DNA from: Rariglobus sp041662485
GTDB lineage: Bacteria; Verrucomicrobiota; Verrucomicrobiia; Opitutales; Opitutaceae
Assembly: GCA_041662485.1 (NCBI GenBank)
Contig: JBAZSJ010000011.1
Location: 1 to 64,000, forward strand
Direction: 5' to 3'
DNA length: 64,000 bases
Numbering within the stretch: position 1 is the first letter of the stretch; every line of letters starts with the position of its first letter. Positions 1-8,830 of the stretch are shown here, piece after piece. The notes beneath the pieces were generated by a model. The model searched no databases. It worked only from the letters and a program-made list of their open reading frames with translations, and was not told the origin of the DNA. The position numbers and the translations under genes were made by a program.

Positions 1-1
1 C

Positions 2-151
2 CCGGAGCAAGCTCCGGGGCATTTGATCAAACCACCTGTCATGTCGTCATATCGTTTTCCGATTCCGGTAGCCGCGAGCGCCAGCGAGTGGTCAGTCGTC
101 CACTCGCTGGCGCTCGCGGCTACACCAACCAAGCCGGAGCAAGCTCCGGGG
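2..151. repeat. Duplicated short palindrome CCGGAGC-AA-GCTCCGG
   Basis: The sequence CCGGAGCAAGCTCCGGGG occurs at 2-19 and again at 134-151. Each copy is a hairpin, GGAGC and GCTCC around AA. The two copies bracket the long inverted repeat at 68-123, as if nested repeat units had inserted here. The first copy may extend past the window start. Confidence 0.75.
68..123. repeat. Perfect 24-bp inverted repeat with GTAG/CTAC ends
   Basis: Arms at 68-91 and 100-123 are perfect reverse complements, 24 bp each, around an 8-base loop (92-99). The outer ends are GTAGCCG and CGGCTAC. The GTAG...CTAC ends recur in elements at 57865-57921, 58202-58275, 58952-59007 and 63336-63404, so this looks like one member of a dispersed palindrome family with variable interior. 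Confidence 0.85.
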
Positions 152-344
152 TATCGGCCCCGTCGCGAATGAACGAGAGGATGGCCGGCAAATCGGTTGC
201 GACGGCCGGCCGGATCGCGAAAGAAGAGGCGGAAGTCATGTCGGACGAAACCGTCAGGCGGGGTAAAGTGAAACAAGCGAGGGGCTTTGCGCCTCGACAA
301 GCACCGTCCGGACGGTTTGCGTGGGCGGCTTTGTTGGAGCGCGC

Positions 345-3300
345 ATGAAACGATTCATCCCCTTGACCCCGATTGGTTTTGGCGCGGCGCTGATGACCCT
401 TGTCCCGGTCGCGGCGTCAGGGGCGCAGCCATCGATTTTTGCGAGCGGCGGCGGCGATGCCGATTGGCTGCGATGGATGGGAGGGGTTTTTGTGGTGATC
501 GCCGCGGGCGGTCTGCTGGTGTTCTGGATCAACCTGAGGCTGCAGGCGCAGGTGGGCGCGCAGACGCGGGCGCTGCGCGTATCGGAGGCGCGGATGCGCA
601 ATCTTTTCGAAAACACGCCGGTGGCCATCGTGGAGGAAGACTTTTCGCCGGTGGTGCGCTGGCTCGAGGATTTGCGCCGGCAGAATGTGGCGGACCTGCG
701 CATTTATCTCGCGGCGAACCCGATGGTTTGCGCCCAGAAATACCTGCTCGTGCGCGTGGTCGCGGCCAACCGGACGGTGCTCAAGCTGAGCGGGACCGCG
801 GACGTCGAGGACTACGCGCGCCTGATGGCGGACATGCGGACGCCCGCGGTGCTGGACGCGTTCGAGGCGCAGTTGCAGGCGCTTTGGGACGGCGCCACGG
901 AGATGACCCGCGAGCTGCGCTATCGGGGAGTGGACGGCCGGCCCGGACACAGCCTCATGCACTGGAGCGTGCCGGACGAAGGCGGCCGGCCCGACTACAC
1001 CCGCGTGCAGGTGGCCTTCACGGATCTCGGGGTGTTGCGCGCCACCGAGGAAAAGCTTCGCGACATCGAGGATCGCTGGCGGCTGGCGGTGATCAGCATC
1101 AACGCGGGCATCTGGGAGTATAATTTTGTGACGGGGGAAACGTTCCTGTCCGACCGGTGGAAGGAGATCATCGGCTATTCGTCCCCGGATCTCCCCAGCG
1201 TGCGCGGGGAATTCTGGACTCGCGTGCATCCCGACGACGCCGCCCGGGTGAGGCAGGCCATGGACGATTATCTTGGCGGCCGCAGCAGCAGCTACGCGGT
1301 CGAGTTCCGGATGCGGTGCAAGGACGGGAGCTACAAGTGGATCCTTTCGCGCGGCCATGCGCTTTTCAACGCGACGGGCGAACCGCAGCGGCTGGTCGGG
1401 GCGCACTCCGACATTGATAAGCGCAGGCGCTCCGAAGATGCGTTGCGGGCGTCCGAGGAGCGTTACCGCGTGCTCTTCGAGAATTCGCCGGTCGCCATCC
1501 TGGAATACGACCTGCGCGGGCTGCGCACTTGGCTGCTGGAGGCCCGCAAGTCCGGGCCGGCGAATTTCGACGAGTATGTGAAGAGCCGGCCCGCGCTTTT
1601 TGACGGGCTGCTCGAAGGCGCCACGCTGGTGGGGCTCAACCGCGAGACCCTGCATCTCGTCGGCGCGACCACGAAGGACGAGGTCATCGAGGCCGCCCCG
1701 CGCATTGTCACGATGGACATGGGCCGGGTGCGGCGTTCCCTCTGCCGGGCGATCTGGGAGGGGCGCAACGCGATCGAGGGCGAGGTGGTGATCCACGCGC
1801 TCGACGGCACGCCGCGCCGGGTTTTCTACCGCTGGTGGGTGCCTTCGCTGGGCGGCGAGCCGAGTTTTGCGTGGACGCAGGTCGTGCTGGTCGACCTGAC
1901 CGGCATCAAGCGCACGGAGGAGGCCCTCGCGGCCGAGCGCGAGCGCCTGAGCGTGACCCTGCGCGCCATGGCCGAGGGCGTGATCACGACCGACATGCAG
2001 GGGCGCGTGCTATTTTTCAACGAGGCGGCGGCCCAGCTCACCGGTTGGAACGAGGAGACGGCCATCGGGCGCGGGATCGACGAGGTTTGCGTGCTGCGGC
2101 ACGAGAAATCCAACGCGCCGGTGCCCGCGCTCGCGGCGGCGGCGATCTCCGGACACAGCGTCATCGAGTTGCCGCCCAGCACGGTGTTGATGGACCGACA
2201 GGGCGTGCCGCGCCTCGTCGAGGGACGCTGCGCGCCCATCCACGACATGGAAAGCCAGGCGATCGGCGCGGTGCTCGTGTTGCGCGACGTGACGGAGCGC
2301 GCCCGGCTGGAAGGCGAGATCCTGCGCGCCTCGAAGCTGGAGTCGGTGGGCATCCTCGCCGGCGGCATCGCGCATGATTTCAACAACCTGCTCACCGTGG
2401 TCATGGGCAACCTCACCCTGGCGATGCTTGATTCGCAGGTGATGGCGGCGGCGGGCCGCTGGTTGCAGGACGCCGAGCGCGGCGTGTTGCGCGCCCGCGA
2501 TCTCACGCAGCAGCTGCTCACCTTTGCGCGCGGCGGCGAGCCGGTGCGCTCGGCGGTGCGTCTGCCCGAGGTGGTGAAGGAGGCGGCCAATTTCGCCCTG
2601 CACGGGTCGAAGGTGCGCTGCGACTTCGCCATCGATGTCGATCTCTGGACCGCCGAGGTGGACAAGGGCCAGATCGGGCAGGTCATTCAAAACCTCGTGA
2701 TCAACGCCATGCAGGCCATGCCCGAGGGCGGCGTGATGCACATCGCGATGCGCAACGAGCATCTGCACGCCGTCACGACGCGTCCTTTGGCCGACGGCAA
2801 CTATCTGTGCGTCGAGATCCGCGACACCGGGACGGGCATCCCGGAGGAGCATCTCGCGCGGATTTTCGACCCGTATTTCACGACCAAGAAATCGGGCAGC
2901 GGCCTCGGCCTCGCCACGGTCTACTCCATCGTCCGGAAGCATCAGGGGCACATCGAGGTGGAGTCGGAGTCCGGCCACGGCACGCTGTTCCGTTTCTGGC
3001 TGCCGGCGGTGCCGAATGCCAAGCCGGCTCCCAACGTGCCGACCGCGTTGCCCGACAATCTGGCGGGGCGCGTGTTGTTCATGGACGACGAAGAACCCAT
3101 CCGTACCATCGCCGAGTCGCTGCTCAAGCGCCTGGGTTTCGAGGTGACGACCGTGTGCGACGGCCACGAGGCGGTGCGGGTTTATGCCGAGGGCGCGCGG
3201 AGCGGAAAGCCCTTCGATCTGGTCGTCATGGATCTGACGGTGCCGGGCGGCATGGGCGGAAAAGCCGCCATGCTTGAGCTGCTCAAGATCGATCCGGCCG

Positions 3301-3452
3301 TGAAGGGAATCGTTTCCAGCGGCTACTCCAGCGATCCGGTGATGGCCAACTACCGCGCCCACGGGTTCTCCGGCATGGTGGCCAAGCCCTACAAGCTCAC
3401 CGATCTCGCGAAGACGATCCGCAGCGTGCTTGAAGGCAGCGACGAGGCGTGA
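345..3452 (+). CDS. Hybrid sensor histidine kinase with four PAS-type domains and a receiver
   Basis: Membrane-anchored sensor kinase of 1035 aa. The start at 345 puts MKRFIPLTPIG and two N-terminal hydrophobic segments first; an open frame extends 8 codons further upstream. Order: membrane segments (1-75), atypical PAS (about 80-235), PAS_3-like domain (245-365), second atypical PAS (380-525), classical PAS (535-655), HisKA, HATPase_c, receiver. The phosphoacceptor is His677 in GGIAHDFNNLL. The ATP lid is DTGTGIPEEH and the G2 box GSGLGLATV. The receiver acceptor is Asp963 in VVMDLTVPGGMGG. The two atypical PAS units resemble each other (LFENTPVAIVEED and LFENSPVAILEYD), an internal duplication. 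No partner regulator lies nearby, so signal and target are unknown. Confidence 0.9.
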   Translation: MKRFIPLTPIGFGAALMTLVPVAASGAQPSIFASGGGDADWLRWMGGVFVVIAAGGLLVFWINLRLQAQVGAQTRALRVSEARMRNLFENTPVAIVEEDFSPVVRWLEDLRRQNVADLRIYLAANPMVCAQKYLLVRVVAANRTVLKLSGTADVEDYARLMADMRTPAVLDAFEAQLQALWDGATEMTRELRYRGVDGRPGHSLMHWSVPDEGGRPDYTRVQVAFTDLGVLRATEEKLRDIEDRWRLAVISINAGIWEYNFVTGETFLSDRWKEIIGYSSPDLPSVRGEFWTRVHPDDAARVRQAMDDYLGGRSSSYAVEFRMRCKDGSYKWILSRGHALFNATGEPQRLVGAHSDIDKRRRSEDALRASEERYRVLFENSPVAILEYDLRGLRTWLLEARKSGPANFDEYVKSRPALFDGLLEGATLVGLNRETLHLVGATTKDEVIEAAPRIVTMDMGRVRRSLCRAIWEGRNAIEGEVVIHALDGTPRRVFYRWWVPSLGGEPSFAWTQVVLVDLTGIKRTEEALAAERERLSVTLRAMAEGVITTDMQGRVLFFNEAAAQLTGWNEETAIGRGIDEVCVLRHEKSNAPVPALAAAAISGHSVIELPPSTVLMDRQGVPRLVEGRCAPIHDMESQAIGAVLVLRDVTERARLEGEILRASKLESVGILAGGIAHDFNNLLTVVMGNLTLAMLDSQVMAAAGRWLQDAERGVLRARDLTQQLLTFARGGEPVRSAVRLPEVVKEAANFALHGSKVRCDFAIDVDLWTAEVDKGQIGQVIQNLVINAMQAMPEGGVMHIAMRNEHLHAVTTRPLADGNYLCVEIRDTGTGIPEEHLARIFDPYFTTKKSGSGLGLATVYSIVRKHQGHIEVESESGHGTLFRFWLPAVPNAKPAPNVPTALPDNLAGRVLFMDDEEPIRTIAESLLKRLGFEVTTVCDGHEAVRVYAEGARSGKPFDLVVMDLTVPGGMGGKAAMLELLKIDPAVKGIVSSGYSSDPVMANYRAHGFSGMVAKPYKLTDLAKTIRSVLEGSDEA

Positions 3453-3458
3453 TGATAT

Positions 3459-4334
3459 TTATGCCAGTTCTCGGGCGTAGGGCACGGACGTGGCGGCGCC
3501 GGGGCGGGTGACGCTCAATGCGGCGGCGCGGCAGGCTCGGTCGAGCGCGTCCGGCACGGGCAGTCCGGCCATGATGCCGGCGGCGAGGTAGCCGATAAAC
3601 GTGTCGCCCGCAGCCGTGGTGTCCATGGCGCGGACAGGCGGAGGAGCCGCGTGATGAATCGTGTCGCCTTCCGCACAGATCACTCCTGCGGAGCCGAGCG
3701 TGAGCACGATTCGCGCGCGGGGATATTTCCCGTGCAAGGAGGCGAGGATGGTTTGGGGAGAGGTTTGGCCGCTCAGGCTGGCGCCTTCCGTTTCGTTGAG
3801 CACGAGCCAGTCCACGCACTCAAGCGGGTAGCCGGCCACGCCGGACGTAAAGGGTGCGGGGTTAAACCATGTCGAGAGACCGCGTTCTCGCGCCATCGCC
3901 AGCGATTCGGGCACGGCGGAGGTTTCGTTCTGGCAAAGGAAGTGATCGCCGGGAGAGAACGAGCCGAGGGCGAGGGCGACGGAGGCGGGAGCGAGGTCGT
4001 GGTTGGCGCCCGCGTGCAGGATGATGGAGTTTTCTCCCGATGGAGCGACTTGGATGACGGCGTGTCCAGTGGCGGACTCCGATGTTTCCAGAAGCGAGCA
4101 CTCGATGCCGGCCTCACGAAGCCAGCCCCGTATCCAGTGTCCGTCGGAGCCGATGCGGCCGATATGAGCCACGATCGCTCCGGCCCGTGCGAGGGCGACG
4201 GATTGATTGAGGCCCTTGCCGCCCGTCCCTCGTTTATAGTGCATGCTTGCGAGCGTCTCTCCGGGGCGCACGAAATGGGACAGGTGATACACGTGGTCGA
4301 TGTTGACCGAGCCGAGATTGAGAATGCGGGACAT
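3459..4334 (-). CDS. PfkB-family carbohydrate kinase (ribokinase-like)
   Basis: Sugar kinase of 291 aa that transfers phosphate from ATP to a sugar. The start at 4334 (MSRILNLGSVNIDHVYH) was chosen because the family begins there; the open frame runs further upstream into the operators. The N-terminal PfkB signature appears as GGKGLNQSVALARAGA. The C-terminal catalytic signature is DTTAAGDTFIGYLAAGI, with the base Asp in AAGD. It is divergent from the LacI-type gene at 4476; the shared spacer carries two TTGACGCGTCAA palindromes, so repression by that regulator is likely. Ribose would fit the nucleoside hydrolase in the same regulon, but the substrate is not provable here. Confidence 0.88.
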   Translation of the reverse strand: MSRILNLGSVNIDHVYHLSHFVRPGETLASMHYKRGTGGKGLNQSVALARAGAIVAHIGRIGSDGHWIRGWLREAGIECSLLETSESATGHAVIQVAPSGENSIILHAGANHDLAPASVALALGSFSPGDHFLCQNETSAVPESLAMARERGLSTWFNPAPFTSGVAGYPLECVDWLVLNETEGASLSGQTSPQTILASLHGKYPRARIVLTLGSAGVICAEGDTIHHAAPPPVRAMDTTAAGDTFIGYLAAGIMAGLPVPDALDRACRAAALSVTRPGAATSVPYARELA

Positions 4335-4394
4335 GATGGGGATGCGAGGGGCACCTTCGCCACGGACGGGCGGGTTGTGCAACGGAGATAGAGT

Positions 4395-4406
4395 TTGACG
4401 CGTCAA
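4395..4406. promoter_or_regulatory. Operator palindrome TTGACGCGTCAA (copy 1)
   Basis: Perfect 12-bp palindrome, 61 bp upstream of the PfkB kinase start and 70 bp upstream of the LacI-type gene start. The size and central CG are typical of LacI-family operators. The same sequence recurs at 4450 and 15195, with variants at 5541 and 17680. Confidence 0.8.
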
Positions 4407-4449
4407 TCCGGGCGGCGGGGCTTGACAAGGGACTGTCACCGCAGGGAGG

Positions 4450-4461
4450 TTGACGCGTCAA
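4450..4461. promoter_or_regulatory. Operator palindrome TTGACGCGTCAA (copy 2)
   Basis: Second perfect copy, 55 bp from the first centre to centre, ending 14 bp before the ATG of the LacI-type gene. It would block that gene's own transcription or initiation, implying autoregulation. Two copies about five helical turns apart would allow DNA looping. Confidence 0.8.
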
Positions 4462-4475
4462 CCCACCCCTGTCCC

Positions 4476-5513
4476 ATGCCCAAGCCCGAACGTCCGGTTT
4501 CAGTGCGCGATCTTGCCGCGTGTCTCAATATCAGCCGAACCACCGTGTCGCTGGCGCTGCGTAACCATCCACGAATTTCGGAGGCGATGCGCAAGCGGGT
4601 GCAGGCCTGCGCCGCCGAGGCGGGGTATCAGCCCAACGCGATGGTGAACGCGCTGATGACCCATATGCGGCGGCGGCGCACGCACACCACGGGGGAGGTT
4701 CTGGCGTTTTTGACGGCGGGCGAGTCGCCGCAGACGTGGTGCCGGTTGCCCACGATCGTGGATTGTTTCGACGGGGTGCGCGCGCAGGCCGAGCGGCAGG
4801 GGTTCAAGCTGGAGACGTTCTGGCTCGGCAAAATGGGGGAGGCGTCGCGGCAGGTCGCGCGGATACTCGGCGCCCGAGGCGTGCGCGCCTCCGTGCTGGC
4901 GTTGCTGCCCGACGAGGCGGAGCCGCTCGATCTCGCGTGGGACCGGCATCCGGTCGTGGCGCTCGGATACACCTTCGGCCAGAAGCCGCTTCATCAGGTG
5001 GCGCACGCGCATTTCAACGGGATGCTGACCTGCTATCGGGAGTTGCGAAAACTGGGCTACAAACGCATCGGCGCGGTGTTGACCGATCACGACGACCACC
5101 ATGTCAACCACTACTGGAGCGGCGGTTTTTTCGCGGCGCAAAACCTGTATGGCGGCAAAAAGCTGCCCTTGCCGAAACTGACCTCCTACGATGACAAGGC
5201 CGCGTGCGTGAACTGGTTCAAGGCGCACAGGCCCGACGCGATCATCGGCACGCATCCGGACCCGGCCCTCCGAATGCTCAAGTCCCACGGGGTCGGCGCG
5301 GCGGATGGCGTGGGCTACGCCGCGCTGGACATCGAGCGCGGCAACATCGGCCATGTGTCCGGCATCCGCCAGAACTGGAGCTCCATGGGCGCCGCGTTGG
5401 TGGACATGCTGGTCGGCCAGTTGCACATGAACGAATATGGTCTTCCGACCACGCCCAAGGTCGTGTTGATCGATGGTGATTGGGTGCCGGGCAAGACGAC
5501 CAGGGAAGCCTGA
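4476..5513 (+). CDS. LacI-family transcriptional regulator
   Basis: DNA-binding regulator of 345 aa. An N-terminal LacI helix-turn-helix (about residues 8-55) reads VSVRDLAACLNISRTTVSLA, followed by the hinge region; the rest is a periplasmic-binding-protein-like sensor domain. The start at 4476 was chosen because MPKPERPVSVRDLA is the usual family start and upstream codons would overlap the operator. It probably binds the palindromes at 4395 and 4450 and the related sites at 5541, 15195 and 17680. The natural effector is unknown; sugars or sugar phosphates are usual for the family. Confidence 0.92.
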   Translation: MPKPERPVSVRDLAACLNISRTTVSLALRNHPRISEAMRKRVQACAAEAGYQPNAMVNALMTHMRRRRTHTTGEVLAFLTAGESPQTWCRLPTIVDCFDGVRAQAERQGFKLETFWLGKMGEASRQVARILGARGVRASVLALLPDEAEPLDLAWDRHPVVALGYTFGQKPLHQVAHAHFNGMLTCYRELRKLGYKRIGAVLTDHDDHHVNHYWSGGFFAAQNLYGGKKLPLPKLTSYDDKAACVNWFKAHRPDAIIGTHPDPALRMLKSHGVGAADGVGYAALDIERGNIGHVSGIRQNWSSMGAALVDMLVGQLHMNEYGLPTTPKVVLIDGDWVPGKTTREA

Positions 5514-5540
5514 TCGCGTTCACGCGCGGGGCGCCTTGGG

Positions 5541-5552
5541 TTGACCCGTCAA
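5541..5552. promoter_or_regulatory. Operator-like TTGACCCGTCAA
   Basis: One base away from the perfect palindrome at 4395. It lies 66 bp upstream of the pseudopilin gene at 5618, the first gene of the secreted glycosidase operon, and 27 bp after the regulator's stop codon. Confidence 0.65.
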
Positions 5553-5617
5553 ACACTCCGCCTGTTGTCTCGTCAGACATGGGCCCCCACATTGGGCGAC
5601 GCTTGCACTCCACCCCG

Positions 5618-6331
5618 ATGAATGCCTCTCGTTCCCCCGTTTTAGCGCAGTCAGCCCGGCGGTCGTCCCGCCGGAGCCCCGGCTTCACCTTGGTGGAATT
5701 GCTGGCGGTCCTCGCCATCGTCGGCGTTTTGGCGGGCATCCTTATTCCCCTCGTGTCCATGTCTCGAAATTCAGCCAGGGCGTCCGTGTGTGCCGGCAAC
5801 CTGCGCGAGATGGGGCATGCTTTTCTTCTATATGCCGGCGATCATAAAAACAATCTCCCCAAGGCAGTCGGCAACTCCACCCTCTGGCCCAACACTTATT
5901 GGATGTGGCAGCTGTATCCCTACCTTGGGTTGCGCGACACCGCCAACCCTGCGGGGCAAAAGGCGCTCATTTACGACGGCGTCTTTCGCTGCCCATCGAA
6001 CGACGATTTCGACCTTTCCTCGTCCTCCTGGCTGAAGTGGGGCTCCTACGGCATGAACACCTTCAATCCGGCCTCCGCCGGCACCGCGCTTCAGGTGAAC
6101 ATCAATGACAGCACCTACATCCCCTTGCCCGCTCACGTCGCTCTGGTGGTCGAGTGTGTCGACGCCAAGGTGCAAAACGCCAGCTACGCCTATTCAATGC
6201 CTCTTTTGCGCCACAGTTCCAAGGACAACATCCTCTTTTGCGACGGACATGTGGAGTCCGTTCCCAAGAATGGTCTCCAGTGGCCGGGCAGCGCGCCTTA
6301 CAGCGGGAAAAACGGTCTGGTCCTGCCCTGA
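5618..6331 (+). CDS. Type II secretion-type pseudopilin with H-X9-DG C-terminal motif
   Basis: Pseudopilin-like protein of 237 aa. A short basic leader ends in the prepilin peptidase site G-FTLVELLAVLAIVGVLAG (cleavage before Phe, Glu at +5), followed by the hydrophobic helix. The C-terminus carries the H-X9-DG motif (HSSKDNILFCDGHVESVP) typical of a pseudopilin group common in Verrucomicrobiota and Planctomycetota. The start at 5618 gives the normal leader length. It opens an apparent operon with the secreted glycosidase at 6356 and two further secreted proteins, so it may help secrete or display them. It is not part of the main pseudopilin operon at 52.8-57.8 kb. Confidence 0.85.
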   Translation: MNASRSPVLAQSARRSSRRSPGFTLVELLAVLAIVGVLAGILIPLVSMSRNSARASVCAGNLREMGHAFLLYAGDHKNNLPKAVGNSTLWPNTYWMWQLYPYLGLRDTANPAGQKALIYDGVFRCPSNDDFDLSSSSWLKWGSYGMNTFNPASAGTALQVNINDSTYIPLPAHVALVVECVDAKVQNASYAYSMPLLRHSSKDNILFCDGHVESVPKNGLQWPGSAPYSGKNGLVLP

Positions 6332-6355
6332 TCCCAACTCTCCCTATCCCCGCTC

Positions 6356-8812
6356 ATGTTTCGTCACCTTGTTTTCCCGTCCGCCCTCATGGCGACCGTT
6401 GCCCTGTTCGCGGCCGAGCCGGTCGTCGAACACCCCGAGACATTCTTCATTTCTCCCGGCGAGGAATCGTCGCTGAGCTGGTCCGGAGGCACCGGGCCGG
6501 TCGGATACTCCATCGCCGATTTTGACGGGCGAGTCGTCGTCGGCGGAGTCGCCGCGCCCGCGGCCGACGGCTCGGGCCGCCTGACCATCTCGGTGAAATT
6601 GCCCCGCGGTTATTACGAGATCCGCCTCGGCGAAGGTGCGGACGCGCCGGTTTATGGCGTCGTGGCACAGGACGCGTTCGCGGGGCGGGCCGATCCATTC
6701 TTCGGTATCGATGCCGTCATCACTTGGCTCGAGCGACGGCCGGAACTGCGTGCGTCCCTCGTGCGGATCATCAGGCGCGGAGGCATCGGTCTCGCGCGCG
6801 AACGTTTCCGGCTGAGCGGAGTCAACCCGGCCGCCGACAAATGGACCTGGGACGAGCACGACCATGCGGACTCGCTGCGCACCCTCTACAAGGACGAGGG
6901 CGTGCCGGTCTTGGAAATGTTTCACGACGCCGGACCGGCCAAGGGGAGCGACCCCGTGCCGTCCCGTTATCCGCGCGACCTCGCGACCTTCTCCCAGCCG
7001 TGGGCAGTTCTACATGCACGCTGGGGCGATACGTGGGGCGGCATCGAGGCATGGAACGAGCCGGACGGCCCCGCCTATGGAGGAGGCCTCCCGGCCGACC
7101 AATACCTTCCGCTCGTCAAGACGATGCGCTGGAGCCTTCAACAAGCCGGTGCGGCCTCACCATTCGGAGGCGGCGTGTTGATCGGTTCCGACCCCGGCGA
7201 CTATCACACGAATCTCGTGCGAAACGGGCTCCTCGACTGCGTCGATTTTGTCAGCTTTCACGACTACCGCCGCGCCGCCGATATGCAGGGGCTGGTCGCC
7301 CTCTATCGTCAATGGATGCGCGAGTCCGGCCGCGAAGGCATGCCGCTCTGGCTGACCGAGGTGGGCTATCCATGGAGCAAGGGGCCGGGTCGCCCTCCGC
7401 TTGCCGAGGACCAGCGCAGCGCGATGGAGATAACCATGAAAGGCGTCGAGGCCCGCTCCTGCGGCATAGCCCGCTTCATGCCGTTCTGCCTGCCGTTCTA
7501 CGAGGAGGGCGGCGTTAAGAATTTTGCCATGCTGGGCCGCGAGGTCACGCCGTTGCGTTCCATGGCCGCGTATCTCCAGAGCATCCGCGCACTGGCGCAT
7601 CGGCCCTATGTCGGCGACCTTCGTTTTTCCTCCGGATCCGCGCCGGCGCGCGCCCGCGTGTTCTCCCGTCCGGGCCCTACCGGCGACGAGGCGAGCGTCG
7701 TTGTCCTGTTCACCGACACCTTGAGGCCGACGCGGGTCGCGCTGCCGTTCTCCCCATCCCGGGCCGAGACTATCGACGGCCGGCCGCTCGCCGTGGACGA
7801 AGGCGACATCGTCACCATCTCGGGTGGCCTGGCCTATGCATGGGGTGCGCCGGACGCAGTCGCCGCGCACGTCGATGCGCAGACCGAGGCGTTCGTGCTC
7901 ACTACGGCGAGTCGTGTCGCCTTGCCCGGTCCGCTTGCGGCGAGTCCGGTCGTGCTCTGGCACAGGGTGGACGCCGACCATGTCCAATACTCTCCAACCC
8001 GATATCTCATCACCGCCGAAAATGCCGCCAGCCTGTCGCTGACGATCCGCGCCGCCAATCTCTCCATCTTGCCGCAACGCGTGCGATTGACGCTCTCGCT
8101 GCCCGGCGAGGCCACCGGAATGTCACAGGCGCGAAGCGTCACCGTGCCCGCCCAGGGCATGGCGGATGTCGCGTGGACGGTGGACGCCCGTCGCGCGCTC
8201 GACATCGTCCGCACGCTGCCGCTCGTCGTGAGCGGCGTGACGGAGGACGACGGGCTGCCGATCAGTCCGGTGGCGGCGCCCTTTCGCATCGAAGGCACCC
8301 TGGAGCAGTTCACGTCGCGCTTCCCGGGACACGTCGCGCTCCCGATCGATCGCATCGCGCGATGGACGAAAAACGTCACGCATCACGGCGCGATGGAGAT
8401 GACTTCGTCCGGCCCCGGCGCATGGAGATTTGACGCGCGATTCAAAGAGCGCGGCGAACGCTGGGCTTATCCGAAATACCGGCTCGACCCCGGCCAGCTG
8501 GCGGGCACGAAGGCGCTGGTGCTCCGGTTGCGCGCCAAGGAAAACGCCGAGCTGCGCTTGATGATGTTTTCCGCCAGCGGCGGGGGTTACTGGACGAGCA
8601 TCCCCGTTGCTCCCGCCGACGGAGGCTGGCACGTCGCCTATGTGCCGTTCGCCGATTTCGAACCGCTGCCCAGCCATCCTGATGCCGAAGGCGGCAAGCT
8701 CGACCTTTCCCGGATCACCTCGCTGGCCGTGGGGTTCCATGACCGTTCCCCCGACAACAACAATACGCTCGAAGTCAGCGACCTTCTCCTGATCAAGGAC
8801 GCCCAACCCTGA
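6356..8812 (+). CDS. Secreted clan GH-A-like glycoside hydrolase
   Basis: Large secreted enzyme of 818 aa. A hydrophobic signal peptide covers about the first 20 residues. A beta-sandwich-like domain (25-115) precedes a TIM-barrel-like region. Candidate catalytic acids are Glu235 in EAWNEPD (acid/base) and Glu335 in WLTEVGY (nucleophile), the usual spacing of retaining clan GH-A enzymes. The last 180 residues resemble a carbohydrate-binding jelly roll (SLAVGFHD, TLEVSDLLL). The exact GH family is not recognised; GH39-like or GH5-like are possible. It follows the pseudopilin by 24 bp and precedes two secreted CBM-like proteins, implying a co-expressed glycan-degrading set. Confidence 0.75.
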   Translation: MFRHLVFPSALMATVALFAAEPVVEHPETFFISPGEESSLSWSGGTGPVGYSIADFDGRVVVGGVAAPAADGSGRLTISVKLPRGYYEIRLGEGADAPVYGVVAQDAFAGRADPFFGIDAVITWLERRPELRASLVRIIRRGGIGLARERFRLSGVNPAADKWTWDEHDHADSLRTLYKDEGVPVLEMFHDAGPAKGSDPVPSRYPRDLATFSQPWAVLHARWGDTWGGIEAWNEPDGPAYGGGLPADQYLPLVKTMRWSLQQAGAASPFGGGVLIGSDPGDYHTNLVRNGLLDCVDFVSFHDYRRAADMQGLVALYRQWMRESGREGMPLWLTEVGYPWSKGPGRPPLAEDQRSAMEITMKGVEARSCGIARFMPFCLPFYEEGGVKNFAMLGREVTPLRSMAAYLQSIRALAHRPYVGDLRFSSGSAPARARVFSRPGPTGDEASVVVLFTDTLRPTRVALPFSPSRAETIDGRPLAVDEGDIVTISGGLAYAWGAPDAVAAHVDAQTEAFVLTTASRVALPGPLAASPVVLWHRVDADHVQYSPTRYLITAENAASLSLTIRAANLSILPQRVRLTLSLPGEATGMSQARSVTVPAQGMADVAWTVDARRALDIVRTLPLVVSGVTEDDGLPISPVAAPFRIEGTLEQFTSRFPGHVALPIDRIARWTKNVTHHGAMEMTSSGPGAWRFDARFKERGERWAYPKYRLDPGQLAGTKALVLRLRAKENAELRLMMFSASGGGYWTSIPVAPADGGWHVAYVPFADFEPLPSHPDAEGGKLDLSRITSLAVGFHDRSPDNNNTLEVSDLLLIKDAQP

Positions 8813-8830
8813 TCGCATTTCTCACCCATC

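Larger units (their letters stand above)
1..344. other. Intergenic region with palindromic repeats, no gene supported
   Basis: No open frame here looks like a protein. The stretch holds two copies of an 18-bp palindrome (2-19 and 134-151) flanking a larger perfect inverted repeat (68-123). The rest, 152-344, is unremarkable and presumably holds the promoter of the sensor kinase that starts at 345. Confidence 0.6.

Noticed and set aside
417..1796. Long open frame antisense to the sensor kinase
   Set aside because: High-GC shadow of a clear gene; translation is His/Arg/Pro-rich with no family pattern.
4422..4450. TTGACA as a -35 element for the LacI-type gene
   Set aside because: No acceptable -10 hexamer lies 16-18 bp downstream.
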